From Streptomyces albofaciens JCM 4342 (GTDB lineage: Bacteria; Actinomycetota; Actinomycetes; Streptomycetales; Streptomycetaceae): 64,000 nucleotides of DNA. The notes under the pieces were generated by a model. It saw nothing but the letters and a program-made list of their open reading frames with translations, made no database searches and was not told where the DNA came from. Position 1 is the first letter of the stretch. Each line of letters starts with the position of its first letter. The stretch spans positions 2,753,501 to 2,817,500 of the forward strand of contig NZ_PDCM01000001.1 in NCBI RefSeq assembly GCF_008634025.1, given 5' to 3'. Of this stretch, positions 16,981-27,053 are shown piece after piece. Both the position numbers and the translations under genes were made by a program.

Positions 16981-17967
16981 ATGCCGCACCTGCCCGATGT
17001 CGTGCTGTGGTCCGTGCCCGCGTTCATCGTGCTCACCGTCGTGGAGATGGTGAGCTACCGCCTCCATCCCGACGAGGACGCCGCCGGGTACGAGGCCAAG
17101 GACGCGGCGACGAGCGTGGGGATGGGACTGGGCAGCCTGGTCTTCGACGCGCTGTGGAAGATCCCGATCGTGGCGATCTACTCGGCCGTCTATACGCTCA
17201 CCCCGCTGCGGGTGCCCGTCCTGTGGTGGACGCTGCCGCTGATGCTGCTCGCGCAGGACTTCTTCTACTACTGGTCGCACCGCGGCCACCACGTCATCCG
17301 CATCCTGTGGGCGTGCCACGTGGTGCACCACTCCAGTCAGAAGTTCAACTTCACCACCGCGCTGCGGCAGCCGTGGACCAGCTGGACGGTCTGGCCGTTC
17401 TACGTGCCGATGGTCGCCCTCGGCGTGCACCCGGCCGCGGTCGCGTTCTGCTCGTCGGCCAACCTCGTCTACCAGTTCTGGGTGCACACCGAGCGGGTCG
17501 GCAAGCTCCCCGGGCCCTTCGAGTACGTACTGAACACGCCCTCGCACCACCGGGTGCACCACGCCTCGCAGGGCGGCTACCTGGACCGCAACTTCGGCGG
17601 CATCCTCATCATTTGGGACCGGATGTTCGGCTCGTTCGTCCCGGAGACGGAACGGCCGGTCTACGGGCTCACCAAGAACATCAACACCTTCAACCCGCTG
17701 CGCGTCGCCACCCACGAGTACGCGGCCATCGCCCGCGACATACGGGCGGCGGAGAGCTGGAGCGAACGGGCCGGGCGGGTCTTCCGCGGACCGGGGTGGC
17801 AGCCGGCGCGGCTCGCGGCAGGGAAGGCGGCCGGGAAGGCCGAGAAGGCCGGGGTGTCCGGGAAGGCCGGGGTGTCCGGGAAGGCCGAGGCCGCCGACGC
17901 CCCCAAGACTTCCCAAAGCTCCACCGCCTCCACCACCCCCGACCCCGCCAAGGAGCGCGTCGCGTGA
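16981..17967 (+). CDS. sterol desaturase / fatty acid hydroxylase family membrane protein
   Basis: A 328-residue integral membrane di-iron protein. The histidine boxes are HRGHH, HVVHH and HHRVHHA, with a further His in the helix between them. About four hydrophobic helices lie in the first 220 residues. Family members hydroxylate or desaturate lipid substrates; the substrate here is unknown. The C-terminal 50 residues are a low-complexity Lys/Gly/Ala tail with an exact duplication (EKAGVSGKAGVSGKAE). It overlaps the next gene by 4 bp (GTGA), so the two are coupled. Confidence 0.88.
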   Translation: MPHLPDVVLWSVPAFIVLTVVEMVSYRLHPDEDAAGYEAKDAATSVGMGLGSLVFDALWKIPIVAIYSAVYTLTPLRVPVLWWTLPLMLLAQDFFYYWSHRGHHVIRILWACHVVHHSSQKFNFTTALRQPWTSWTVWPFYVPMVALGVHPAAVAFCSSANLVYQFWVHTERVGKLPGPFEYVLNTPSHHRVHHASQGGYLDRNFGGILIIWDRMFGSFVPETERPVYGLTKNINTFNPLRVATHEYAAIARDIRAAESWSERAGRVFRGPGWQPARLAAGKAAGKAEKAGVSGKAGVSGKAEAADAPKTSQSSTASTTPDPAKERVA

Positions 17968-18671
17968 CGACCGCCGCGCGCACGGCGCGGGTCCTGCTCG
18001 GTGCCCTCGCCGGATTGACCCTCGTCCACCTCGCCGCCCTGCTCACCGGCGCGACCACCGTCGCGCACCTGACCAAGCCCGCGCTGATGCCGGTGCTGGC
18101 CGGGTACGTGCTGGCCGCCGGCGCGCCCCGGCTGCTCGCCGTCGCGCTGCTCTTCGGCTGCGGCGGCGACACCCTCCTCCAGACCGGCGACGACGCGCTG
18201 TTCCTGGCCGGTATGGGCTCCTTCGCCGCCGGACACATCTGCTACCTGGTCCTCTTCGCCCGGCGCGGCGCCTTCCCGGGCGGGCCGCGGCGCTCCGGGC
18301 CGCTCGCGGCGGTGTACGCGGCCGCCTGGCTCGGCTTCGTCGCGCTGCTGTGGCCGGACCTGGACGCAGACCTGCGGCTGCCGGTCGCCGCGTACAGCCT
18401 GCTGCTCACCGCGACGGCCTTCGCCGCCCTGCGGCTCGGCCCGCGGGCGGCGCTCGGCGGCCTGCTCTTCCTGCTGTCCGACGCGCTGCTCGCCACTGGT
18501 CTCGCCCACTGGCGGCAGCCGCCCGCCGCCCAGTTCTGGGTGATGCTGACGTACACGGCGGCCCAGTACGCGCTGGCCGACGGCGTACGGAGGGCGTACG
18601 CGGGACGCGAACGGACCCGGGGCACCGGACCCACCCGGGCGTACGGTGAGGTGCGTAGTACAACCGTCTGA
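17964..18671 (+). CDS. lysoplasmalogenase (YhhN family)
   Basis: A 235-residue protein with about eight hydrophobic helices and the YhhN/TMEM86 pattern ('KPALMPVLAGYVLA', 'LLFGCGGDTLLQ', 'LFLLSDALLAT'), in which Asp residues in the membrane are thought to act in hydrolysis of lysoplasmalogen vinyl-ether bonds. GTG 17964 overlaps the preceding stop codon. Together with the desaturase/hydroxylase this suggests a small ether-lipid or membrane-lipid modification operon (inference). Confidence 0.85.
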   Translation: MTTAARTARVLLGALAGLTLVHLAALLTGATTVAHLTKPALMPVLAGYVLAAGAPRLLAVALLFGCGGDTLLQTGDDALFLAGMGSFAAGHICYLVLFARRGAFPGGPRRSGPLAAVYAAAWLGFVALLWPDLDADLRLPVAAYSLLLTATAFAALRLGPRAALGGLLFLLSDALLATGLAHWRQPPAAQFWVMLTYTAAQYALADGVRRAYAGRERTRGTGPTRAYGEVRSTTV

Positions 18672-18689
18672 CCGCAAGGAACGTACGTC

Positions 18690-19736
18690 ATGCGCGCCAC
18701 CACCCTCCACGCACCCCGCGACATCCGCGTCGAAGAGGTCCCGGACGCCGCGGTCCGGGAACCGGGGGACGCGGTGGTGCGGGTGCTGCGGGCCTGTATA
18801 TGCGGCAGCGACCTGTGGGCCTACCGGGGCGAGATCCCGCGCGAGCGCGGGCAGCGGATCGGCCACGAGTTCCTCGGCGTGGTCGAGGAGACCGGCTCCG
18901 AGGTGTCCGGCGTCCGGCCCGGCGACCTCGTCGTCGCGCCCTTCACCTGGTCCGACGGCGTGTGCGAGTTCTGCGCCGAGGGCCTGACGACCTCCTGCGA
19001 GCACGGCGGGTTCTGGGGCGGTACGCCCGGCTCGGACGGCGGCCAGGCCGAGGCCGTCCGCGTCCCGTACGCCGACGGCACCCTGGTCACGCTGCCCGCC
19101 GACGCGGCCGGCGACGACCGGCTGCTGACCGCGCTGCTGACGCTCTCCGACGTGCTCGGCACCGGCCACCACGCGGCGCTCGGCGCGGGTGTGCGGCCCG
19201 GCGCGACGGTCGCGGTCGTCGGGGACGGCGCGGTCGGGCTGTGCGGGGTGCTCGCCGCCAGGCGGCTGGGCGCCGAGCGGATCATCGCGCTCGGCCGGCA
19301 CACCGCCCGTACGGACCTCGCCCGTGCCTTCGGCGCCACCGACGTGGTCGCCGAGCGCGGCGACGCGGCCGTGGCGGCGGTGCGCGAGCTGACCGGCGGC
19401 CGGGGCGCGCACGCCGTCATCGAGGCCGTCGGCACCGAGCAGTCCATGGCCACCGCTGTCGGCATCACCCGGCCCGGCGGCGCCGTCGGCTGGGTCGGTG
19501 TCCCGCACGGCAGCGGCAACGGCCTGGACATGGAGACGCTGTTCCAGAACAACATCGCGGTACGCGGCGGTGTCGCCCCCGTCCGTACGTACATCCCCGA
19601 CCTGCTGCCCGACGTCCTGGACGGCACCCTCGACCCGTCGCCGGTCTTCGACCTGACCGTGGACCTCGACGGCGTCCCGGACGGCTACCGCGCCATGGAC
19701 GAGCGCACCGCGCTGAAGGCCCTGGTCAAGCCCTGA
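18690..19736 (+). CDS. zinc-dependent alcohol dehydrogenase family protein
   Basis: A 348-residue medium-chain dehydrogenase. The catalytic zinc site is suggested by 'ACICGSDLWAYRG' (Cys) and 'IGHEFLGVVEE' (His-Glu). The structural-zinc lobe holds only three Cys (VCEFCAEGLTTSC) instead of four. The Rossmann motif is 'VVGDGAVGLCGVLAARRLGA'. The tail 'VPDGYRAMDERTALKALVKP' is typical of threonine/alcohol dehydrogenases. ATG 18690 has AAGGA about 10 bp upstream. The following MerR gene may control it or respond to its substrate, but it has its own predicted promoter. Confidence 0.9.
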   Translation: MRATTLHAPRDIRVEEVPDAAVREPGDAVVRVLRACICGSDLWAYRGEIPRERGQRIGHEFLGVVEETGSEVSGVRPGDLVVAPFTWSDGVCEFCAEGLTTSCEHGGFWGGTPGSDGGQAEAVRVPYADGTLVTLPADAAGDDRLLTALLTLSDVLGTGHHAALGAGVRPGATVAVVGDGAVGLCGVLAARRLGAERIIALGRHTARTDLARAFGATDVVAERGDAAVAAVRELTGGRGAHAVIEAVGTEQSMATAVGITRPGGAVGWVGVPHGSGNGLDMETLFQNNIAVRGGVAPVRTYIPDLLPDVLDGTLDPSPVFDLTVDLDGVPDGYRAMDERTALKALVKP

Positions 19737-19757
19737 CCGGCGAGGACGGCCGCGGGC

Positions 19758-19788
19758 TTGAGTCTCCCGCCGGGGGAGACCCGACAGT
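19758..19788 (+). promoter_or_regulatory. MerR-type promoter with 19-bp spacer and dyad operator
   Basis: A -35-like TTGAGT (19758-19763) and -10-like GACAGT (19783-19788) are separated by exactly 19 bp, the elongated spacer typical of MerR-controlled promoters. Between them is a perfect dyad, GTCTCCC (19762-19768) / GGGAGAC (19774-19780) with a 5-bp centre. Transcription would begin about 7 nt after the -10, at or next to GTG 19796. Confidence 0.7.
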
Positions 19789-19795
19789 GGACGGC

Positions 19796-21343
19796 GTGAA
19801 CGAGGACGGCGACGGCCTGCTGACGATCGGCGCGCTGGCCCGGCGCACCGGAGTGCCGGTGAAGACGGTCCGGCGCTGGTCCGACGAAGGCCTGCTGCCG
19901 CCCGCCGCCCGCACCCCCGCGGGCTACCGGCTGTACGGCCCGGACGCGCCCGCCCGCCTGGAGATCGTGCGCACGCTGCGCGAACTCGGCATCGGCGTCG
20001 CGGAGATCCGCGCCGTGCTGCGCAGCGAACGCACGGTCGCCGACGCGGCCGGGTGCTGGGCGGACGCCCTGGACGCGCAGATCCGCACGCTGCGGCTGCG
20101 GCGCGCCGTGCTGCGGGCGGTGGCCGCGCGGGGCACCGCAGCCGAGGAGCTACCCGACGTGCACCGACTCGCCCGCCTGACCGCCGCCGAACGCCGCCGT
20201 GTCATCGAGGAGTTCGTCGCGGACGCCCTGGACGGCGTGGCCGCCCCCGCCTACCGCGCCGGACTGCTGGCCGCCGCCCCGGACCTGCCCGAGGACCCGG
20301 CGCCCGACCAGCTCGCCGCCTGGCTCGACCTGGCCGACCACGTACAGCGCCCCGAAGTACGGGCCGCGCTGCGCCGCCTGGCCGAGTACAGCGCCCGTAC
20401 CACCCCCGCCGAACTGTCCGCGACGGCCGCCGAGGACGCGGCGCGGGTCGCCGGCCTGATGCGCGAGCGCGCGGAGGCGGCCCTCGCGGCCGGTGTCGCC
20501 GCCGACTCCCCGGCGGCGGAGCCCGTCGTGGCGGAACTGGTCGCCGCCTGGCTGCCCACCCAGACGGACACGGCCGACCCGCCGCAGCGGGACGACGCCC
20601 ACGCGCGCGCCAGGCTGCTGGAGCAGCTGGAGGCCGCCGCCGAGCCGCACATCGAGCGCTACTGGCAGCTGATGTGCATGGCCACCGGCCGCCCGCAGCC
20701 GCCCCGTTGGGATGCGGTGGGCGCCTGGACCGCCAGCGCGCTGCGCGCCCACCCCGAGCCCGGCCCCGGCCTCGTCCTGCCGCCCGCGCCGGACCCGCAG
20801 CGCGCGCTGTACGTGTATGAGCGGGTGGCCGCGCATGTCACCGCGCTGGTCGACGCCGTACCGGAGGAAGCGCTGGAGCGGCCCACGCCGTGCGACGACT
20901 GGACCGTCCGGCAGCTCATCGACCACATGACGTGGGAAAACCTCATGATCACCTCGATCGCCCGGGACGCGCCGCGCACCGACCCGGACGCCGGCCACCT
21001 GGGCGACGACCACACCGCCGCCTTCCAGGCGTCGGTGGACGCACTGCTCGCGGCGTTCACCGGCACCGGGATGCTGGAGCGTACATACGGCCCGTACGAA
21101 GCCCCTGGCGCCCTGTTCGCGCAGCAGGCCGCCGTCGAACTCCTCGCGCACGGCTGGGACCTGGCCCGCGCGCTCGGCGCGAGCACGGACCTGGCGCCGA
21201 AGGTCGCCGACGAGGTGCTGGAAGCGGCGCGCGGCATCTACGGGGCGGCGCCGCGTACGGAGGGCGGCTCCTTCGCGCCGGAGCGGCCGGCGCCGGCGGC
21301 GGCCGGGGGAGCGGACCGGCTGGCCGCCTACCTGGGCAGGTGA
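19796..21343 (+). CDS. MerR-family regulator fused to a TIGR03086-type domain
   Basis: A 515-residue regulator. The MerR winged helix is at the N-terminus ('LTIGALARRTGVPVKTVRRWSDEGLLPP...GYRLYG', about residues 8-75). A helical middle of about 260 residues follows. The C-terminal ~190 residues match the TIGR03086/mycothiol-dependent DinB-like fold ('VYERVAAHVTALVDAVPEEALERPTPCDDWTVRQLIDHMTW', with metal-type His and later 'ELLAHGWDLARALG'). MerR proteins are usually 120-280 residues, so this is an unusual fusion that may sense a thiol or thiol conjugate (inference). GTG 19796 fits a leaderless mRNA from the promoter above; GTG 19787, with GGGGGAG upstream, is the alternative start. Confidence 0.85.
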   Translation: MNEDGDGLLTIGALARRTGVPVKTVRRWSDEGLLPPAARTPAGYRLYGPDAPARLEIVRTLRELGIGVAEIRAVLRSERTVADAAGCWADALDAQIRTLRLRRAVLRAVAARGTAAEELPDVHRLARLTAAERRRVIEEFVADALDGVAAPAYRAGLLAAAPDLPEDPAPDQLAAWLDLADHVQRPEVRAALRRLAEYSARTTPAELSATAAEDAARVAGLMRERAEAALAAGVAADSPAAEPVVAELVAAWLPTQTDTADPPQRDDAHARARLLEQLEAAAEPHIERYWQLMCMATGRPQPPRWDAVGAWTASALRAHPEPGPGLVLPPAPDPQRALYVYERVAAHVTALVDAVPEEALERPTPCDDWTVRQLIDHMTWENLMITSIARDAPRTDPDAGHLGDDHTAAFQASVDALLAAFTGTGMLERTYGPYEAPGALFAQQAAVELLAHGWDLARALGASTDLAPKVADEVLEAARGIYGAAPRTEGGSFAPERPAPAAAGGADRLAAYLGR

Positions 21344-21402
21344 ACCGGCCGCCTGCTCGGGCAGGTGAGACCGCGGTGGGGCCGGGCAGGTGATACGGCG
21401 GC

Positions 21403-21430
21403 GGGGCCGGGCGGCGTACCGCCCGGCCCC
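21403..21430. terminator. bidirectional terminator between merR and subtilase
   Basis: Perfect 12-bp stem GGGGCCGGGCGG / CCGCCCGGCCCC with a 4-nt CGTA loop between two convergent genes. Three copies of a GGGCAGGTGA segment, each including a TGA, precede it (about 21334-21393) and look like a small duplication of the gene end. Confidence 0.75.
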
Positions 21431-21463
21431 TGCCTCGGAACCGTCACCGGTCCCTCGGCGGCA

Positions 21464-22987
<1,524 letters not shown>

Positions 22988-23497
22988 GGGTACTCCACAT
23001 CATCCGTGAGACCGCCCGTACACGGGTCGCGTACGGGCAGGTGGATACCGCCGAACGGGGGAACGGCCCCCGTGTGCGGCAAGTCCCCGAGAAGTTATCC
23101 GTGTCGACCACGGAACATCAATGGATCACGGAGAAAACCTGCCAAGAGCCGCGGATTGACCCGCCGTCAGGCGCGGGCGCCACGGTCACGGACGAGTCAC
23201 GGGGCGCCTGCCCGCCCGGACCGGGGGCGCGGTCGTACGGCCGGGCCGGGAGCGCGCCCGGACGCCCGGGCGGGGCGCGGCCTCGGATATCCCGCCGCGG
23301 CACCGCGGCAATGGACCTCGCGCCCGGCCCGGCGGACGGGCCCTGCCGCGGCGGCCGGTGTTCCCGCTTCCTGTCGAATTCAACCAACCAACCTCTGTCG
23401 CAACGCATGCCGCACCTCTACGATGCGTGATCCGGATCACTTACGCACGCTTTATCACCGGATTCCGTCGTCCGCCCCTACGCACCCAGGAGAGCCC
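22988..23497. other. divergent intergenic region, subtilase and symporter operon
   Basis: A 510-bp non-coding space. It includes low-GC stretches near 23090-23130 and 23375-23470, which probably hold the two promoters, and a Crp-like dyad (separate entry). No gene is convincing: open frames here have random composition. Confidence 0.5.
23427..23440. promoter_or_regulatory. Crp-like operator upstream of acetate-type symporter
   Basis: Perfect palindrome GTGATCCGGATCAC matching GTGA-N6-TCAC, the core of cyclic-AMP receptor protein sites. It lies 57 bp upstream of the DUF485 start codon. In enterobacteria the equivalent yjcH-actP genes are Crp controlled; Streptomyces encodes a Crp with a similar GTG-N6-(G)NCAC preference. 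Confidence 0.55.
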
Positions 23498-23845
23498 GTG
23501 AGCACCGCACCGCCGCCCACCGACCCGGGGCCGCCCGGGCCGCCGGACTTCACCGAGGTCCAGGCAGGCCCGGAATTCGGCGAACTGCGCCGCTCGTACC
23601 GCTCGTTCGCCTTTCCGCTCACCGTCGCCTTCATCCTCTGGTACCTGCTGTACGTGCTGCTCTCCAGCTACGCGGGCGGCTTCATGGGCACCAAGGTCTT
23701 CGGCAACGTCAACGTCGCCTTCGTGCTCGGCATCGCGCAGTTCGTGACCACCTTCCTCATCGCCTGGTGGTACTCCCGGCACGCCGCGGCCAAGCTCGAC
23801 CCGAAGGCCGAGTCGATCAAGGCCCGCCTGGAGGGTGACGCATGA
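23498..23845 (+). CDS. DUF485 (YjcH-like) small membrane protein
   Basis: A 115-residue protein with a Pro-rich N-terminus and two membrane helices ('FAFPLTVAFILWYLLYVLLSSY' and 'VNVAFVLGIAQFVTTFLIAWWY') separated by a short Gly-rich loop, the DUF485 pattern. It resembles YjcH, the small partner encoded before the acetate permease ActP in many bacteria. GTG 23498 has AGGAGA about 6 bp upstream. Its stop overlaps the symporter ATG (ATGA), so the two are coupled. Confidence 0.9.
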   Translation: MSTAPPPTDPGPPGPPDFTEVQAGPEFGELRRSYRSFAFPLTVAFILWYLLYVLLSSYAGGFMGTKVFGNVNVAFVLGIAQFVTTFLIAWWYSRHAAAKLDPKAESIKARLEGDA

Positions 23846-25506
23846 GCCCGACCGAACGGATCACCACCGGCGCGCGGCAGCTCGCCGACGGCGCCGGACA
23901 GCTCGCGGCCGGCGACGCCGGCGAGCACCGGGCGCTGATCATCACCCTGTTCGCGGTCTTCGTCGCCGCGACCCTGGGCATCACCGTCTGGGCCGGCCGG
24001 CAGACCCGGGGCGCGGAGGACTTCTACGCGGGCGGCCGCCAGTTCAGCGGCTTCCAGAACGGCCTGGCGATCTCCGGCGACTACATGTCCGCCGCGTCCT
24101 TCCTGGGCATCGCCGGCGCCATCGCCCTCTTCGGCTACGACGGCTTCCTGTACTCCATCGGCTTCCTCGTCGCCTGGCTGGTGGCGCTCCTGCTGGTGGC
24201 CGAACCGCTGCGCAACTCCGGGCGGTTCACGATGGGCGACGTGCTCGCGTACCGGATGCGCCAGCGCCCGGTGCGCACCGCCGCCGGCGTCTCCACGATC
24301 ATCGTCTCGATCTTCTACCTGCTCGCCCAGATGGCGGGCGCGGGCGCCCTGGTCACCCTGCTGCTCGGGATCACCAGCGAGACCGGCAAGATCCTGGTCG
24401 TCGTCCTGGTCGGCATCGTGATGATCCTGTACGTGTCCATCGGCGGCATGAAGGGCACCACCTGGGTCCAGATGGTCAAGGCCGTCCTGCTGATCGCGGG
24501 CACCCTGCTCATCACGTTCCTGGTGATGCTCAAGTTCAACTTCAACATCTCCACCCTGCTGGGCAGGGCCGCCGAACAGAGCGGCAAGGGCGCCGCCTTC
24601 CTGGAGCCCGGTCTGAAGTACGGCGTGACCGCCACCTCGAAGATCGACTTCATCTCCCTGGGCATCGCGCTGGTCCTGGGCACCGCGGGCCTGCCGCACA
24701 TCCTCATCCGCTTCTACACCGTGCCCACGGCCAAGGCCGCCCGGAAGTCCGTGAACTGGGCGATCGGCATCATCGGCGTCTTCTACCTGATGACCATCGC
24801 GCTCGGCTTCGGCGCCGCCGCCCTGATAGAGCCCGCCACGATCATCGCGTCCAACAAGGCGGGCAACACGGCCGCGCCGCTGCTCGCCCAGGAGATCGGC
24901 GGCGGCGCCGACTCCACCGGCGGCGCGATCCTGCTCGCGGTGATCTCCGCGGTGGCCTTCGCGACCATCCTCGCGGTCGTCGCCGGGCTCACCCTCGCCT
25001 CGTCCTCGTCCTTCGCGCACGACCTGTACGTGAACGTCTTCCGCAAGGGCAAGGCCACCGAGAAGGAGGAGGTGGCCGCGGCCCGCTGGGCGACCGTGGG
25101 CATCGGCGCCGTCGCCATCGTCCTCGGCGTCTTCGCGCGCGGCCTGAACGTCGCGGGCCTGGTGGCCCTCGCCTTCGCCGTCGCGGCCTCCGCCAACCTG
25201 CCGACGATCCTCTACAGCCTGTTCTGGAAGCGGTTCACCACCCAGGGCGCGCTGTGGTCCATCTACGGCGGCCTGGCCTCCTCCGTCCTGCTCGTGCTCT
25301 TCTCACCCGTCGTCTCCGGCAAGCCGACCTCGATGTTCCCCGGCGTGGACTTCTACTTCTTCCCGCTGGAGAACCCGGGCCTGATCTCCATTCCGCTCGG
25401 CTTCCTGCTGGGCTGGCTGGGCTCGCTGCTGTCCAAGGAGGAGCCGGACGTCAAGAAGTACGCCGAACTGGAGGTCCGCTCGCTGACCGGCACCGGGGCG
25501 CACTGA
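23842..25506 (+). CDS. sodium:solute symporter, ActP-like (acetate family)
   Basis: A 554-residue SSS-family transporter with about 13 hydrophobic helices after a short N-terminal tail. Typical SSS text includes 'DFYAGGRQFSGFQNGLAISGDYMSAASFLGI' at the first helix pair and 'GTAGLPHILIRFYTVPTAKAARKSVNWA' in the middle. Close relatives import acetate and other short carboxylates with Na+. The upstream DUF485 partner and the Crp-like site fit a carbon-scavenging role. The C-terminal tail is cytoplasmic. It is followed by a strong hairpin terminator. Confidence 0.92.
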   Translation: MSPTERITTGARQLADGAGQLAAGDAGEHRALIITLFAVFVAATLGITVWAGRQTRGAEDFYAGGRQFSGFQNGLAISGDYMSAASFLGIAGAIALFGYDGFLYSIGFLVAWLVALLLVAEPLRNSGRFTMGDVLAYRMRQRPVRTAAGVSTIIVSIFYLLAQMAGAGALVTLLLGITSETGKILVVVLVGIVMILYVSIGGMKGTTWVQMVKAVLLIAGTLLITFLVMLKFNFNISTLLGRAAEQSGKGAAFLEPGLKYGVTATSKIDFISLGIALVLGTAGLPHILIRFYTVPTAKAARKSVNWAIGIIGVFYLMTIALGFGAAALIEPATIIASNKAGNTAAPLLAQEIGGGADSTGGAILLAVISAVAFATILAVVAGLTLASSSSFAHDLYVNVFRKGKATEKEEVAAARWATVGIGAVAIVLGVFARGLNVAGLVALAFAVAASANLPTILYSLFWKRFTTQGALWSIYGGLASSVLLVLFSPVVSGKPTSMFPGVDFYFFPLENPGLISIPLGFLLGWLGSLLSKEEPDVKKYAELEVRSLTGTGAH

Positions 25507-25547
25507 CAGGGGCACTGCCCCGGGGCCGCCGTGCCTCCGCACCACCC

Positions 25548-25593
25548 GCGGGCGGGGTGGCGTCGTAGATCTCTACGACGCCACCCCGCCCGC
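25548..25593 (+). terminator. 22-bp perfect hairpin after the symporter
   Basis: Arms GCGGGCGGGGTGG...TAGA (25548-25569) and its exact complement (25572-25593) form a nearly loop-less 46-bp inverted repeat, 42 bp after the symporter stop codon. Confidence 0.85.
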
Positions 25594-25700
25594 CTCGTGA
25601 TATCTCACCCGTGCCGGCTGTCAGACCCATCGCGTAGGCTCGAAGACGAACTGATCGGACTCGGGCAGGGGGCAGCGGTGCTCTCGGGCAGGGGGCAGCA

Positions 25701-26690
25701 GTGCTCATCGACACTTACGGTCGCGTGGCCACCGACCTGCGCGTCTCGCTGACCGACCGGTGCAACCTGCGCTGCACGTACTGCATGCCCGAGGAGGGCC
25801 TGCAGTGGCTCGCCAAGCCGGACCTGCTCACCGACGACGAGATCGTCCGCCTGATCCGTATCGCGGTCACCGACCTCGGCGTCGAGGAGGTCCGCTTCAC
25901 GGGCGGGGAGCCCCTGCTGCGCCCCGGCCTGGTCGGCATCGTCGAGCGCGTGGCCGCCCTGGAGCCCCGCCCGCAGCTCTCGCTGACCACCAACGGCATC
26001 GGCCTGGAGCGCACCGCCACCGCCCTGCGCGCCGCCGGCCTGGACCGCGTCAACGTCTCCCTCGACACGCTGCGCCCGGACGTCTTCCGCGCCCTGACCC
26101 GCCGCAAGCGCCACGAGGACGTGCTGCGCGGCCTGGAGGCCGCCCGCGCCGCCGGCCTCACCCCGGTCAAGGTCAACAGCGTCCTGATGCCCGGACTCAA
26201 CGACGACGAGGCCCCCGACCTGCTGGCCTGGGCCGTCGCCCACGACTACGAGCTGCGGTTCATCGAGCAGATGCCGCTTGACGCCCAGCACGGCTGGAAG
26301 CGCGAAGGCATGATCACCGCCGGTGACATCCTGGCCTCGCTGCGCACCCGCTTCACCCTCACCCCCGAGGGCCGGGAGGAGCGCGGCTCCGCCCCGGCCG
26401 AGCGCTGGCTCGTCGACGGCGGCCCGCACCGCGTCGGCGTCATCGCCTCGGTCACCCGCCCCTTCTGCCGCGCCTGCGACCGTACGCGCCTGACCGCCGA
26501 CGGCCAGGTCCGTACGTGCCTGTTCGCCACCGAGGAAACCGACTTGCGCGCGGCCCTGCGCTCCACCGCGCCGGACGCGGAGATAGCCCGCCTGTGGAAG
26601 CAGGCGATGTGGGGCAAGAAGGCCGGGTCGGGTCTCGACGACCCGGCGTTCCTCCAGCCGGAGCGGCCCATGTCGGCGATCGGCGGATAG
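25701..26690 (+). CDS. moaA: GTP 3',8-cyclase MoaA (molybdenum cofactor biosynthesis)
   Basis: A 329-residue radical-SAM enzyme catalysing the first step of molybdenum cofactor synthesis (GTP to 3',8-cyclo-GTP). The SAM cluster motif is CNLRCTYC (Cys21, Cys25, Cys28). The second cluster ligands are in 'RPFCRACDRTRLTADGQVRTCLF', and the C-terminus ends with the conserved Gly-Gly. The N-terminus 'GRVATDLRVSLTDRCN' is canonical. The GTG start follows GGGGGCAGCA. It is a single gene with no other moa genes nearby, ending before a repeat-rich convergent space. Confidence 0.95.
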   Translation: MLIDTYGRVATDLRVSLTDRCNLRCTYCMPEEGLQWLAKPDLLTDDEIVRLIRIAVTDLGVEEVRFTGGEPLLRPGLVGIVERVAALEPRPQLSLTTNGIGLERTATALRAAGLDRVNVSLDTLRPDVFRALTRRKRHEDVLRGLEAARAAGLTPVKVNSVLMPGLNDDEAPDLLAWAVAHDYELRFIEQMPLDAQHGWKREGMITAGDILASLRTRFTLTPEGREERGSAPAERWLVDGGPHRVGVIASVTRPFCRACDRTRLTADGQVRTCLFATEETDLRAALRSTAPDAEIARLWKQAMWGKKAGSGLDDPAFLQPERPMSAIGG

Positions 26691-26719
26691 GCACGGGCGT
26701 CTGCCCCGGGGCGGGATGC

Positions 26720-27008
26720 GGTCCTGCCGCACGGCTGCCGTGGCCGGGGTGCGGTTCTGTTGTACGACTGCCGCGGCCGGGTGGTCCTGCCGTACGACTG
26801 CCGTGTCCGGGGCGTGGTCCTGCCGTACAGCTGTCGTGTCCGGGACGTGGTCCTGCCGTACAACTGCCGCGGCCGGGGCGCGGCCCCTCGTACCGCCTTC
26901 AGTGGCCGGGGTGCGGTCCTGCCGTACGACCGCCGTGGCTGGGACGTGGTCCTGCGGTACGACTGCCGCGGCCGGGGCGCGGCCCCTCGTACCGCCTTCA
27001 GTGGCCGG
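26720..27008. repeat. 33-bp minisatellite downstream of moaA
   Basis: Tandem units of 33 bp (typical start GGTCCTGCCGTACGACTGCC) begin at 26720, 26753, 26783, 26816, 26849, 26915 and 26948. The second copy lost 3 bp. Two copies are followed by a second unit type of about 33 bp (starting GGCCCCTCGTACC). Nearly all lengths are multiples of three, so the plus strand reads as an 11-residue repeat (VLPYDCRVRGV type), but no start or gene context supports translation. It occupies the space between convergent moaA and the next gene. Confidence 0.9.
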
Positions 27009-27053
27009 ACCAATGGCGGCGGGCCGTCGGCGGCCGACCGCCCGCCGGTGGGG

